A stretch of 64,000 nucleotides of DNA from Anolis sagrei (lineage: Eukaryota > Chordata > Lepidosauria > Squamata > Anolidae): the NCBI RefSeq assembly GCF_037176765.1, contig NC_090024.1, positions 165,150,778 to 165,214,777 on the forward strand, given 5' to 3'. Shown piece after piece: positions 11,869 through 21,754 of this stretch. Position numbers and translations under genes: made by a program. Within the stretch, counting starts at the first letter, position 1. The number at the start of each line of letters is the position of its first letter. The notes below the pieces were generated by a model. That model was not told where the DNA came from. It did not search any database and saw nothing but the letters and a program-made list of their open reading frames with translations.

Positions 11869-12020
11869 TGAGGGCCCTTCCATACAGTCCTATATCCCAA
11901 AATATCAAGGCAGAAAATCCCACATTATCTGAGTGTGGACTCAGATAACCTAGTTTAAAGCAGATATTGTGGAATTTTCTGCTTTGATATTCTAGGATAT
12001 AGGGCTGTGTGGAAGGGCTC
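11869..12020. mobile_element. Palindromic MITE, third copy
   Basis: The left end is ggcccttccatacagtcc and the right end tgtggaagggctc. The arms, with tatcaaggcagaaaatccca and its complement, match over most of their length. CTGAG occurs just outside both ends and may be a target duplication. Confidence 0.7.
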
Positions 12021-12050
12021 TCTGAGAACACATCTTTAGAATGTCTAGGT

Positions 12051-12171
12051 CAGTGGTTCTCAACTCGTTTTGGCCTTCAACTCACAGAAATCCTAACAGC
12101 TGGTAAACTGGCTGGGATTTCTGGGAGTTGTAGGCCAAAACATCTGGGGACCCACAGGTTGAGAACAACTG
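12051..12171. mobile_element. hAT-type palindromic MITE (CAGTGGTTCTCAAC ends)
   Basis: The ends are cagtggttctcaac and gttgagaacaactg, with the block gggatttctgggagttgtag in the middle. It belongs to the same family as 31233-31367 and 47969-48103; here no clear target duplication remains. Confidence 0.65.
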
Positions 12172-12486
12172 GTCCTCCAGGTGACTACATAATCAGCTTC
12201 TATATACATTGACCATAGAAATTTACTGGAGGACCTAGAGATTACTAGAGAGGACATACTAACCAAATGAGCAAATAATTAAATCTGCAAAAGTTAAACC
12301 CACAAACGTTGAAGGCCAGGTGTACTCTATTTAGCAAACCCACAATATAGAATAATTCTACACATGTTTAACCAGAGTTAAGTCCCATTGGGTTAATTGA
12401 AGGTTACTCTCAGGTGAGTACTGCAGAAAACAAATGATATCCAGCTCTATGTTGGGCTCATCAGTTCCTCATAGAACTGTCACTTG

Positions 12487-12690
12487 TTACTCAGAGTAAA
12501 CAGCATAAACATTTGCAAGAGCAAACAATGACCTATTTTTGAAGGAATAGGAGCAAAAAGTATCACTGGTAGTGTCCCAGAGGCACCTGCTTCCAATCTG
12601 TATGCTTTGCTTCTTTAGTTGTCCAATATTTATGATCACAATAATTTTGTATCTTGGTATCATTAGGTCTTTTATGCGAGCTTTAGTTAC
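12487..12690 (-). CDS. DYNLT5: DYNLT5 last coding exon and stop
   Basis: 68 codons including TAA, in phase 0 after the acceptor tttctcttttag. It contains [15 protein letters not shown] and the GSRCLWD motif, then the C terminus [12 protein letters not shown], all characteristic of the Tctex1 domain. No open frame longer than this exon marks it, so it was found by translating the minus strand directly. Confidence 0.92.
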   Translation of the reverse strand, partial: VTKARIKDLMIPRYKIIVIINIGQLKKQSIQIGSRCLWDTTSDTFCSYSFKNRSLFALANVYAVYSE

Positions 12691-15600
12691 CTAAAAGAGA
12701 AAGAGGTACAGTTGAAAACTATTTAGGATGAAGTGCAGATCTACAGAAATATTTTGTATTATTTATCTCCCTACCTACATACCTACATTGCTTAGTTATC
12801 CCCACCACTAGTCTTCTCCCAGTACAAGAACTAGGTCTTCCTAGAAATTTGGTGGGTTCTCCAGGTGATTCTATGGTATGCTTCCCTCAGAAGTTACTAC
12901 AGAGTCACTCTGGAGGGCATACAGAATTCTTGAGAGGATATCCTGGGTGATTCTTTGATTTACTGGGACTAGTTGTTAGGTACTTCAATGTTGTTTGGTC
13001 ATATCCACTGTTTTGGATGGTCTAGCTGGGAACGTATTGATGGGGTTAGCCTCAGAAGGGCGTTCCACAGTCTGGGAATAGCCACCAAGAACTCTGGTAG
13101 GATTACAAAATTATCATTTGTGTATACAAACATCCTAATGTTCCACTTTATAGCCCCAACACTAATATTTTATAACTTATAAAGTTTAAAACTGATATAG
13201 GTTTTAATATTAATAGGCTTTGTTTTGTTTTTTTAATCCTGTGGAGATTTCTATTCAATCTTCCTTTGAAATTTGTTTTAAAACTTTGCTTAACAAATAG
13301 GTTTGTACCTCAGAGATGGTCTTTGTCATTTGTCTACACAATTCTGCTTCATATTTTTCTTCCTGAAGATAACTTGTTACTACATCCTTCAAGATATTAT
13401 TCACCGTGCCCACTGGGAAACATTTTGCAGGACCTAGGAGACAGAGATAATTCACAGCATGATTTCATAAGCATGTATTGTGAACTTTCCCAACACATAA
13501 GAGCTCTGTGGGCTTCTGTACTTGCTTCACTTCACTATTTCTTCAAATTACAAGATGATGACTATGTCTATTTATACTCCACTTTTTCTCTCCACAAGAA
13601 GACTCAAAGTGGCTAAATCGAAAGCCATCAGGATCTCTCTTGTTTAGAGGAACGAGACTAGAAAGTGTAGGTTGGATCAGACTTCATATCAGTGGGAAAG
13701 AATACTTATGAAAGGTTCCTGCTCATAAAAAGAGATACTTTTGAAGATTTCCTCTTTCCCTTGTAGTTCCTTAGGTATCCTAAAAAACTGTGTATCTGAT
13801 ATGTATTTGTTGCAGATGAATCTGCAGCTCATAAAGCATGTCATGAACCTACCCAAATCATTATTGAGCATATTTTCCCAGAGTCCTGTCCTCAGGAAAG
13901 AAACATATGAATACCAGAAAAAGGGCCATCTTACTAGGGGTAAACCAGCTTTGGAACTCTTCCTTCCCAAAGGTTCATTGCCAAATCATCATGTCTTCCT
14001 AGGATGCATTTACACTGTAGAATTACTGGTAATGCACATGACACCTCCTTAACTGTTATGGCTTAACGTAATCATGGGAACTGTAGTTTTACAAGGTCTT
14101 CAGACTTTTCTGCTAAATTTATTTATTTATTTACAGCATTTTTATCCAGCTCTTTTCAGCATGAAGGTGACTCAGGGCGGCATACAGATTGGCAACAATT
14201 AGATGCCACAACATACATATCCATGTCAATTAAAATATTTAATATCACATAATAAAATCCATATAAAACTATTAAAACTATAATCATCAGTGTCTTTCAG
14301 TTCAACCCATTATCTCAGAATATCAAGGCAGAAAAATCTCACAATATCTGCTTTGTACTGGGTTATCTGAATCCACACTCAGATAATGTGGGATTTTCTG
14401 CCTAGATATTCTGGGATATAGGGCAGTGTGGAAGGGCCCTAAGTTTAAACATAAAACTGTTTCATCTGCACCTTACAAACAGACTGAAGGAAAGTCTAAA
14501 CTCAATGTTTTATTACTGTAATTTTGGACATGAAACAAAGTTTGTGTACATTGAACCATTAGAAATGTGCTTAATGTGTGCCCTTACTATTGCAAGTTAG
14601 CATCAGATTTAACAAAACTGTGGCATAGCCACTGAGAACTAGGAAACCCTGGCCCCTGAGTGCTCTAGCTGGTGATCAGCTGTGACCAGAAGTGCTGTGA
14701 AATTTGAAGAGGCATGAATGGAGGGAGAAAGGGAGAAACATGCCAAGAGGAAGGTGTGTTGAGCCAACCTCAACTGGGACCACCTTCCACCTGGAAACTG
14801 ACGTCCTCACTGTGGAAGAACATGTGGGCCAAGAACAGGGCTCCATAGTCACCTATAGATTCACCACCAAGACACTACACTTGGAAGACCATCATTCTTG
14901 GACAATGAGGGATTGCCTAAGTAAGTAAGTAAAAGGATTTAACAGTCTAGTACCTATGAAGGACTCAAGTCCATTTCATTGCTACTTTGTCCATCCCCCA
15001 CATGTGCTGGAGAAAATCTTACACATGGAAATGTATAAGTAACAAGGATGTGATGCTTACCCAATCGGTATGTGTTCTCCATCTGAACAGCTGGACGAAG
15101 GGCATCATCATGGTGTCCAGGTTCATCCATGTAGGACACGGTACTGATGGAACTGAAATAGTCCCCAATAACAACTGTGTTATTTATTACTGAAAGTAAT
15201 ACAATTGAAAACAAAAGATGTGTGCAGCTCCAGCAATTCTGTGGAAGGATACAAGGCCTGCTCAAGCAAGGCCTGCTCAAGCAAGGCCTGCTCAAGCAAC
15301 AGTAATCCATGCAACAGTCACCACGAGGCTGGATTATTGCAACGCCTTATATGCCGGCCTTCTGAAGTCAACAACTCAGAAGATTCGGATGGTCCAAAAT
15401 GCAGTGGCCAGGCTGCTAGCGGGATCATCTATAAGATCCCATATTACACCGATTCTGCAACAACTGCATTGGCTACCAATAGAACATCGGATCTCCTACA
15501 AGATACTGATCCTGACATTTAGAGCTCAAAATGGCCAAGGACCTTTATATCTTAGGGACTGCCTCATTCCTTTTCTCCATCAGTGGTCACCTCGATCCAC

Positions 15601-17907
15601 CCAGGAAAATCTCCTATACATACCGGGTCCTAGGGAGGCACATTTGGAAGCTACAAGGCGTAGAGCTTTTTCAACCTATGCTCCAATTTTGTGGAACTCA
15701 TTGCCTCCATACATTAGAGCAATGTCGGAGTTGCGACCTTTTGTAAAGGCACTCAAGACTTGGCTGTTTGGTTGTGCATTTAGGTAATCAGATCTAATTT
15801 GCCAAATAGTCACTGTTGAATGTTTTTATGTTGAATGTTTTTATATCATGTAAATGCTATTTTAGACTGTAAGCTGCTCAGAGCACCTTGGTGGAGAGCG
15901 ACTAATTAAGAAATAAAGTGAAGTGAAGTGAAGTGAAGTGAAGAAGGATTCCAGATACATGCTTTCCTTTCAAGTTGGCCACATACAACATTTCAAGGAC
16001 TGACCACATCTCCTGTTCTTGAGATCACTGCTTCTTAAAGTGTGTGTCCCGACCCCAAATGGGGTCCCCTGAGCTCAATGTTGGGTTCATGAAAAAAACT
16101 GGCAACAGTAAAACTTTGTTGAACTTCACCTAGTTGCCGTTCCAGACATTTACACAAATCTGTTGCACAGTGTTCTCTGCAGAAGATGCTTCAACTGTAC
16201 TTAAAAAGGAAAATCAGTCTATTTAGCAAGATTTTGCAAAAACTGATTTGTTATCAGAAAATGTTTGGTTTTATACCTATTTTCTATACCGATATATTCA
16301 AGGCCTTGTAAACATTTCTCAGACCAAAAGGGATCGTGAGTGGAAAGGTTGTAAAAGCCTCACTTTAGATGATAGTGTAGGCAATGTCAAAAAATGGGTA
16401 GAGAGTTAAAACCACTACTTGAAGTGACATAGGATGCTCATATTTTTAGACAAAGATGACAGCGATTAATTCTGTAGGGCTATACACATTTAGGCTGGGA
16501 ATTCTTGTAGTTGGTCCCAGTTAGCTTAGAAGATCCAATGCATAATTATTAAATGGTGAATCAATACAGAAGTAAATTCCAACAATTCTGCAAAATATTC
16601 CACTTAGGCAGAAAAAATGAAATGCAACGATACAGAATGGGGGATGCCTGGCTCGATAGCAGTATGTGTGAAAATGATCTTGGAGTCCTCATGGACAACA
16701 AGTTAAACATGTAATGTGTAACACTGTAATGTGGCAGCTTTAAAAGCCAATGGGATTTTGGCCTGCATCAACAGGAGTCTAGTGTCTAGATCCAGGGAAG
16801 TCATGCTACCCCTCTATTCTGCCTTTGCAGACTACACCTGGAATACTGTATCCAATCCTGGGCACCACAATTAAAGAAAGATATTGACAAGCTGGAATGT
16901 GTCCAGAGAAGGGCGACTAAAATGATCAAGGGTCTGGAGAAGAAGCCCTATGAGGAGTGGCTTAAAGAGCTGGGCATGTTTAGCCTGGAGAAGAGAAGGC
17001 TGAGAGGAGACATGATGAGGGCCATGTATAAATATGTGAGGGGAAGTCAAAGGGAGGATGGGGCAGGCTTGTTTTCTGCTGCCCTGGAGACTAGGACGCA
17101 TAACAATGGCTTCAAACTACAGGAAAAGAGATTCCACCTGAACATTAGAAAGAACTACTTCAATGTTAGAGCTGTTCAGCAGTGGAACTCTCTGCCCCAG
17201 AGTGTGGGGGAGGCTTTGATGGCTGGATGGCCATCTGTCAGGGGTGCTCTGAATGTGATTTTCCTGCTTCTTGGCAAGGGATTGGATTGGATGGCCTACC
17301 AGGTTTCTTTCAACTCTATGATTCAATGGCTCTGTTCTAGCCAGGAATAAGTTATATTCAGTTTGAGAGCCTTTGAAACCCCCCAAATGCAGGCACTGGC
17401 ATATCTTCTAGTTTCTTTGTTATTTTCTCTTTTTTGTTCTGCTGTGGTACATGCAATTTGGCAGCATTTGATTTTGCATGGCGAGTTAGTGCAGCAAATG
17501 TGAATTCCCCAAAGTATAATTTCTAGCCCTGTCACTCATAAAAGACTGAAATTTAAAACCATGAGCAATTATGTTTGCAAAGCCAGCATGGAAGAACATC
17601 ATACTCCACATTCTTCCCTCATGATAAGGGAAGATTCATTACTTAATTGGGCACTGGGCAATAAACAGCTAAAAACACAATTGCACCCAATCATAACTAA
17701 ACGCTCCCACATTGGTCCCTCAAGTGGGCATAATAAAACAGTTTTACAATTACTCCACAGCATATAGTCATAAAACAGTAAGGATGCAACTTACTCTTTA
17801 GTTTTTCCAAGAAACTCTTTTGCTTTGACCTCATGGCTCCCTAAAGAAGATATGCTCCCTCTTTTCCTCAGCAAGCGGGTTACTTTGTCTTTCATTATAT
17901 CTGACAT
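12487..17907 (-). CDS. DYNLT5: DYNLT5 (TCTEX1D1), complete coding region in four exons
   Basis: A Tctex1-domain dynein light chain family member; the family binds dynein intermediate chains and other partners, and this member's own role is little known. Coding exons on the minus strand are 17907-17795, 15152-15061, 13433-13309 and 12690-12487, and they splice with consistent phases into 177 residues (human is 179 as I recall). Segments matching human include [59 protein letters not shown] and [12 protein letters not shown] at the C terminus. The first ATG after an acceptor, giving MSDIMKDK, is the likely start, so the first exon is untranslated; a CpG-rich block at 21.5-21.74 kb is the candidate. 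The large introns carry L2 and CR1 LINE pieces. The gene converges on INSL5. Confidence 0.93.
13309..13433 (-). CDS. DYNLT5: DYNLT5 third coding exon
   Basis: 125 bases: two bases complete Gly, then 41 codons ending TKTISE. The acceptor is ctctgtctcctag and the donor GAG|gtacaa. It encodes the first half of the Tctex1 fold. Confidence 0.9.
14300..14442. mobile_element. Palindromic MITE, fourth copy
   Basis: The arms tatcaaggcagaaaaatctc and gggattttctgcctagatat are inverted copies, and the right end is gtgtggaagggccct. The left end is worn. Confidence 0.6.
15061..15152 (-). CDS. DYNLT5: DYNLT5 second coding exon
   Basis: 92 bases: one base completes Asp, then 30 codons, then one base. The acceptor, read on the minus strand, is gggactatttcag, with a weak pyrimidine tract; the donor is ttgg|gtaagc. 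The upper edge was chosen because it restores the frame and gives [12 protein letters not shown], as in human DSMSTVSYMEEP. Confidence 0.88.
15233..15942 (+). mobile_element. L2-like LINE 3' end with reverse-transcriptase C-terminal region
   Basis: An open frame at 15218-15787 (189 codons) encodes the C-terminal region typical of L2/CR1-group LINE polymerases: [49 protein letters not shown] and KTWLF. It is truncated at the 5' side, as usual for LINEs. The 3' tail has ctgtaagctgctcagagcac followed by a (gtgaa)n repeat ending near 15942. Three exact copies of aggcctgctcaagca precede it. It lies in a DYNLT5 intron, antisense to the gene. Confidence 0.75.
16570..17345 (+). mobile_element. CR1 LINE 3' end
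   Basis: The region encodes classic CR1 polymerase C-terminal motifs: [10 protein letters not shown] just before the open frame, then [55 protein letters not shown] and [11 protein letters not shown]. It ends with the CR1-type tail tctatgattcaatggctctg. The 5' side is truncated near 16570. It is antisense to DYNLT5, in its intron. Confidence 0.85.
17795..17907 (-). CDS. DYNLT5: DYNLT5 first coding exon
   Basis: The start codon is at 17907-17905, five bases after the acceptor ttcctctctctag (exon from 17912). It has 37 codons plus two bases; the donor is GA|gtaagt. It contains [13 protein letters not shown], matching the human N-terminal region. Confidence 0.87.
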
Positions 17908-18025
17908 ATTTACTAGAGAGAGGAAAGACATTTTAAAACACAACTCTGATTTGAAAAGACACTGACAACTGGTTTCCAAAATTGAGCAGATAAAAAAGTG
18001 AAGTGACAGGCCCAGGTTGACTGTT

Positions 18026-18415
18026 CAAGCTCAGGTTGGGATGAGCTTCCAACTGTCAGCCCAGCTTCTGCTCACCTAGCAGTTTGAAAACAGCAATGTG
18101 AGTAGATAAATAGATACCACTTTGGCGGGGAGGTAATAAAAGGCGCCCACGTGGACATGCTGGCAATTTGATCAGGAGAGCATCTAAAGACAACAAAGAT
18201 CCTTGGCATGGAAGATGGAGTAACAGCACTCCCCCATGGCCGGAGTTGAGCACAGCCTTCAGATGTCAGAAATGGAAAAAAATGGGAAGCCTTTACCTCT
18301 GTTTATGTACTGTTTGTCTATGTTAATTGTATAATGGCATTGAATGTTTGCTGTATATGTGTACTGTAATCCGCCCTGAGTCCCCTCAGGGAGATAGGGT
18401 GAAATATAAATAAAG

Positions 18416-18462
<47 letters not shown>
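18026..18462 (+). mobile_element. Sauria-type SINE with (ATT)n tail
   Basis: It has ctcacctagcagtttgaaaac, the block gtgagtagataaatagatac, a tail with tgtaatccgccctgagtccc, and a long (ATT)n run at 18418-18462. The same family lies at 38686, 50517 and 59089. Confidence 0.7.
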
Positions 18463-18463
<1 letters not shown>

Positions 18464-18779
18464 TGCACCCCCAGTTTTCTTTTGATTTGAGTACATTCTC
18501 CATTCTGAATAACGGTACTGAGCCAAGGTACTTATGTGTAAAAGTTGCACCAGGAATTATGCTGGCACTGGGATCCAATACAGTAGTGCAGTAACATAAC
18601 ACTTCGGTGCACCTCAAGAAGCAGAGTTAGTCCAGGAAAGCATATGCTATCAATTTCATTCTCTCAATCTCTAAGGTGCCATGAGATCGCTTTTCATAGG
18701 AAAGCTTTGGTTTCAAAAATAGAGCTAAGGCATCCAAAGAAAAGAGGCAGGAAAATTTCCCAAGGGATCGTGAATGCAG

Positions 18780-19160
18780 GAAATGTCGGAGTTTTGGATT
18801 GTTGATGTTGCAATCCCAGGCGAAAGCAGATGAACAAGAAGCAACTGGAAAAGCTTACAGGATATGAGGATTTAAAGATCGAACTGCAAAGATTCTAGCA
18901 CAAGCCAGTAAAAGTGATCCCAGTGGTGATCAGTAGACTGGGTGCAGTGCCTAAAGACCTTGACTTGCACTTAAAAACAATTGGCACTGACAAAATTACC
19001 ATCTGTCAGCTGCAAAAGCCCAAACTATTTGGATCTGCACGCAATATTCACTGATACATCACATAGTCCTAGACACTTGAGAAGTGTCCAATGTGTGATA
19101 GAATACAGAAGCCAGCACAATGATCTTGTTTGCCTTTCCTCATGGCTGGAGACAAGGTAC
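18780..19160 (+). mobile_element. R4-like LINE 3' fragment
   Basis: The translation across it resembles the C-terminal segment of R4/NeSL-type LINEs: YEDLKIELQ, VIPVVI-like and GAVPKDLDLHLKTIGTDKITICQLQK. Anolis is known to carry R4. The clade call is from memory and moderate; the same segment recurs reversed at 20620-21310. Confidence 0.5.
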
Positions 19161-19197
19161 AACAATAAACAAAACATAAGATCATTCTTTTCACCTG

Positions 19198-19510
19198 CAG
19201 TAGAGTCTTGCTTATCCAACCTTCGCTCATCCAACATTCTGTATTATCCAACATAGTCTGCCTCTTGTCCGGATCCACAGCTGTTTCAGTACATTGCAAT
19301 ATTTTGGTGCTAAATTTGTAAATACAGTAATTACTACAAAATGTTACCATGTTATGGAACTGCTTTTTTCTGTCGATTTGTTGTAAAACATGTTTTGGTG
19401 CTTAATTTGATGTTTAATAGGCTTTTCCTTAATCCCTCCTAATTATCCAGCATTTTCGCTTATCCAACGTTCTGCCGGCCTGTTTATGTCAGATAAGCGA
19501 GACTCTACTG
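19198..19510. mobile_element. Tigger-like MITE (CAGTAGAGTCTYGCTTATCC ends)
   Basis: The left end is cagtagagtcttgcttatcc and the right end ggataagcgagactctact. Five copies occur in the window. Intact copies are flanked by TA, as expected of the Tc1/mariner-pogo group. Confidence 0.7.
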
Positions 19511-19611
19511 TAGTTTATATGCATCTTTCACCTTCCCAGCTGCCTGTGACTTCAACATGTATGAAGGAGAGGCAGAAAACCAAAAGGCAGAGTTCCCTTT
19601 TGCAAACATCA

Positions 19612-19797
19612 TCAGCTGGCTCTACACTGTGGAATGAATGCAGTTTGAAACAACTTTGAACTGACATGTCTCAATGCTATGCTATCTTGGGAGCTGTAGT
19701 ATGGGCAGGAACAAAACGACAACTCCTCTGATCGCATAGCATTGATCCATGGCAATTCACGTGGTGTCAAACTGCATTCATTCCACAGTGTGGTACA
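19612..19797. mobile_element. Palindromic MITE with ctacactgtggaatgaatgc ends
   Basis: The left end ctacactgtggaatgaatgc and the right end gcattcattccacagtgtgg are inverted copies. Fragments of the same family may occur near 13979, 22660, 23605 and 27570. Confidence 0.6.
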
Positions 19798-19889
19798 TGC
19801 ATGGACAAACTTGGGCCTTCCAGGTGTTTTGGACTTCAACTCCCACACTTCCTAACAGCTTCAGGCCCTTTCCTTTTCCCCTTCAGCGG

Positions 19890-20047
19890 CTTAAGCCACT
19901 GTAGTAATATAGTGGTTAATTATGAATTTAGCACCAAAACATCGCAATGTATTGAAACAGCCATGGATAGGGGTGGGAGACGGACACCATTGGATAATAC
20001 AGAACGTTGTATGAGTGAAGGTTGGATAAGTGAGACTCTACTGTATG
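19890..20047. mobile_element. Partial Tigger-like MITE, inverted relative to 19198
   Basis: It contains aatttagcaccaaaacatc and the terminal ggataagtgagactctactg. Only one end is present. It shares its junction with R4-like sequence with the copy at 19198 (see findings). Confidence 0.6.
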
Positions 20048-20561
20048 TTCAAAGAATGGTCTTATGTTTTGTTTATGTATTTGTTGTACTTTGTCTCCAG
20101 CCACAAGGAAAGGCTGCTAAAAAATATTATTTTACTGACACAAAAACACAGCATGACACAGCAAATGAGATTTTGCATCACAAAATCACAAGTTGAACAC
20201 TTCCCAAGTGTCTAGGACTATGTGATGTACTTTCTAATAATGTGCACAGATCCAACTTGTCGTGGTGGGGGGCTTAACTGCTCCAAGGATGCTGAGAGCT
20301 GTGCTGGCGGTAGTGTAACTACCAACAGGTCCAACCAAGTCAGAGAGATCTCAGCTGAAGAGTGGAACTCAGAGCACCTAACCATTAGCACTATGGAGAA
20401 ACAAACCAAAACGAAGTCTATACTGGCTTGGTTGAAGCCCAGGATAAAAAGGACCGTGGTGGGTGCTGCTGATTCTGGACATCCATTGACAAGTGGGCTA
20501 CAGAATCAAAATACAAATGAACGGGCACAGAAGCGGCAGACATATACAATGCCAGAAAACC

Positions 20562-20614
<53 letters not shown>

Positions 20615-20616
20615 TG
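20562..20616. repeat. (ATT)n microsatellite
   Basis: An uninterrupted run of att units; the long isoleucine or asparagine frames here are artefacts. Confidence 0.95.
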
Positions 20617-20619
20617 AAA

Positions 20620-21310
20620 CACAACAAGAGTAGTACACAACAAACAAGATCATTCTAGTGACACTTCCTAAGTGTCTAGGACTATGTGATGTATTGGCGA
20701 ATAATGTGTGCAGATCTGAGTAAGGTGGTCTTTTGTGGCTGACAGATGGCAATTTTATCAGCACTGATTGTTTTTAAGTGCAAGCCAAGGTCTTTAGGCA
20801 CTGCACCCAGTGTGCTGGTCACCACTGGGACCACCTTGACTGGCTTTGCCAGAATCTTTGCAGTTCAATCTTTAAATCCTCATAGTGCGTAAGCTTTCCC
20901 AGCTGTTTCTCTTCAATCCTGCTGTTCTCTGGGATTGCAACATTGATTTTAATTATAATTACTATAATCATATTATTATTATCATCATTATTATCATCAT
21001 AATGTGCCGGTCATCACTGGGACCACCTTGACTGGCTTGTGCCAGAGTCTTTGCAGTTCAATCTTTAAATCCTCACATTGTGTTAGCTTTTCCCGTTGTT
21101 TCTCTTCAATCCTGCTGTTGCCTGGAATTGCAACATTGACAATAATTATAATTATTATAATCATATTATTATCATCATCATAATGTGCCGGTCACTACTG
21201 GGGCCACCTTGACTGGCTTGTCTTTGCAGTTCGATCTTTAAATCCTCCTGTTGTGTAAAGTTTTCTAGTTGCTGCTCATGGATTCTGCTGTCACCTGAGA
21301 TTGCATGGTG
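20620..21310 (-). mobile_element. R4-like LINE fragment, with a tandem triplication
   Basis: Reverse of the sequence at 18780-19160. The segment with ggtcaccactgggaccacc, gcagttcaatctttaaatcc and attgcaacattga occurs three times in direct order, starting near 20811, 21003 and 21184. The units are about 190 and 181 bases, and AT-rich tri-nucleotide runs lie between them. Confidence 0.55.
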
Positions 21311-21499
21311 CTGAGGGGGCAAAGGAAGGAGCTTGAGGCTGCTAGGAAGTGTGGGAGTTGAAGTCCAAAACACCTGGAGGGCCCAAGTTTGCCCAGGCCT
21401 GGTGTAGCAGATGCACCCTTCTTTTCTGCCATGGAGCTGTTACAGAACGAAGCAAAGAAAGACAAAAACCAAACAATGCCTAAGGCTCCAGCCAAAAAC

Positions 21500-21740
21500 A
21501 GGTGCCTCCTTGGGCTCTCTTGGGAGAGGCGTTGGGCTCTTTTCCTCCTCCTCGATTTCTGCCGGATCCCCCAAACCTACCTTGCCCCGTTTGCTTGCCT
21601 TTCTTGCAGGAGCAGCCCGACCAAAGCCGGAGCTGCTGTTGCTCGTTTCCAGGGAGACTCCTGCACCCACCCACTCCGAAGGACGGCTCGGCGCAGTCCC
21701 CGCCCCTGGGGCTGGGAAGAAAGAGGGCAAAGGGTGCCTT
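21500..21740 (-). promoter_or_regulatory. CpG-rich block, probable DYNLT5 promoter and untranslated first exon
   Basis: This GC-rich, CpG-rich stretch stands out from the AT-rich surroundings. It includes a GC box (ccccgcccc, 21698-21706). On the minus strand it offers a good splice donor, GGCAAG|gtaggt, at 21581/21580, able to join the acceptor before 17912. Its position and orientation fit the first exon of DYNLT5, whose start codon lies in the second exon. Transcription start and exon length cannot be read from sequence. Confidence 0.6.
21581..21690 (-). other. DYNLT5: Candidate noncoding exon 1 of DYNLT5
   Basis: The lower edge is set by the donor gtaggt (21580-21575 on the minus strand). 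The upper edge is a guess within the CpG block. Open frames here in several phases are by-products of high GC. Confidence 0.4.
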
Positions 21741-21754
21741 TCATGACGGGACAG

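Larger units (their letters stand above)
9316..12486. other. Region between INSL5 and the 3' end of DYNLT5
   Basis: No coding exon was recognised. It holds a Tigger/MER2-like remnant (9765-9965), possible remnants of a related element around 10280-10380, a palindromic MITE (11869-12020) and a hAT MITE (12051-12171). The lower part must include the 3' UTR of DYNLT5, but I could not place its poly(A) signal. The open frames around 10574-11109 show no family resemblance. Confidence 0.55.
12691..17794. other. DYNLT5 introns 2-4 (between coding exons)
   Basis: Besides the two internal coding exons, the stretch holds a LINE 3'-end piece near 13560-13615, a possible MITE near 13979-14100, a LINE-end piece at 14113-14290, the palindromic MITE at 14300-14442, the L2 LINE at 15233-15942 and the CR1 LINE end at 16570-17345. 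16020-16380 looks like an old hAT-type remnant. No other coding exon was found. Confidence 0.6.
17913..21580. other. First (5' UTR) intron of DYNLT5, repeat-filled
   Basis: This holds a Sauria-type SINE (18026-18462), an R4-like LINE piece (about 18780-19160), Tigger-like pieces (19198-19510, about 19890-20047), a palindromic MITE (19612-19797), a second R4-like piece in reverse (about 20050-20232), an unclassified segment before an (ATT)n run (20232-20616), and a triplicated R4-like segment (20620-21310). No coding exon was recognised. Confidence 0.55.

Noticed and set aside
18259-18468. Frame with a long isoleucine run
   Set aside because: It is the (ATT)n tail of a Sauria-type SINE.
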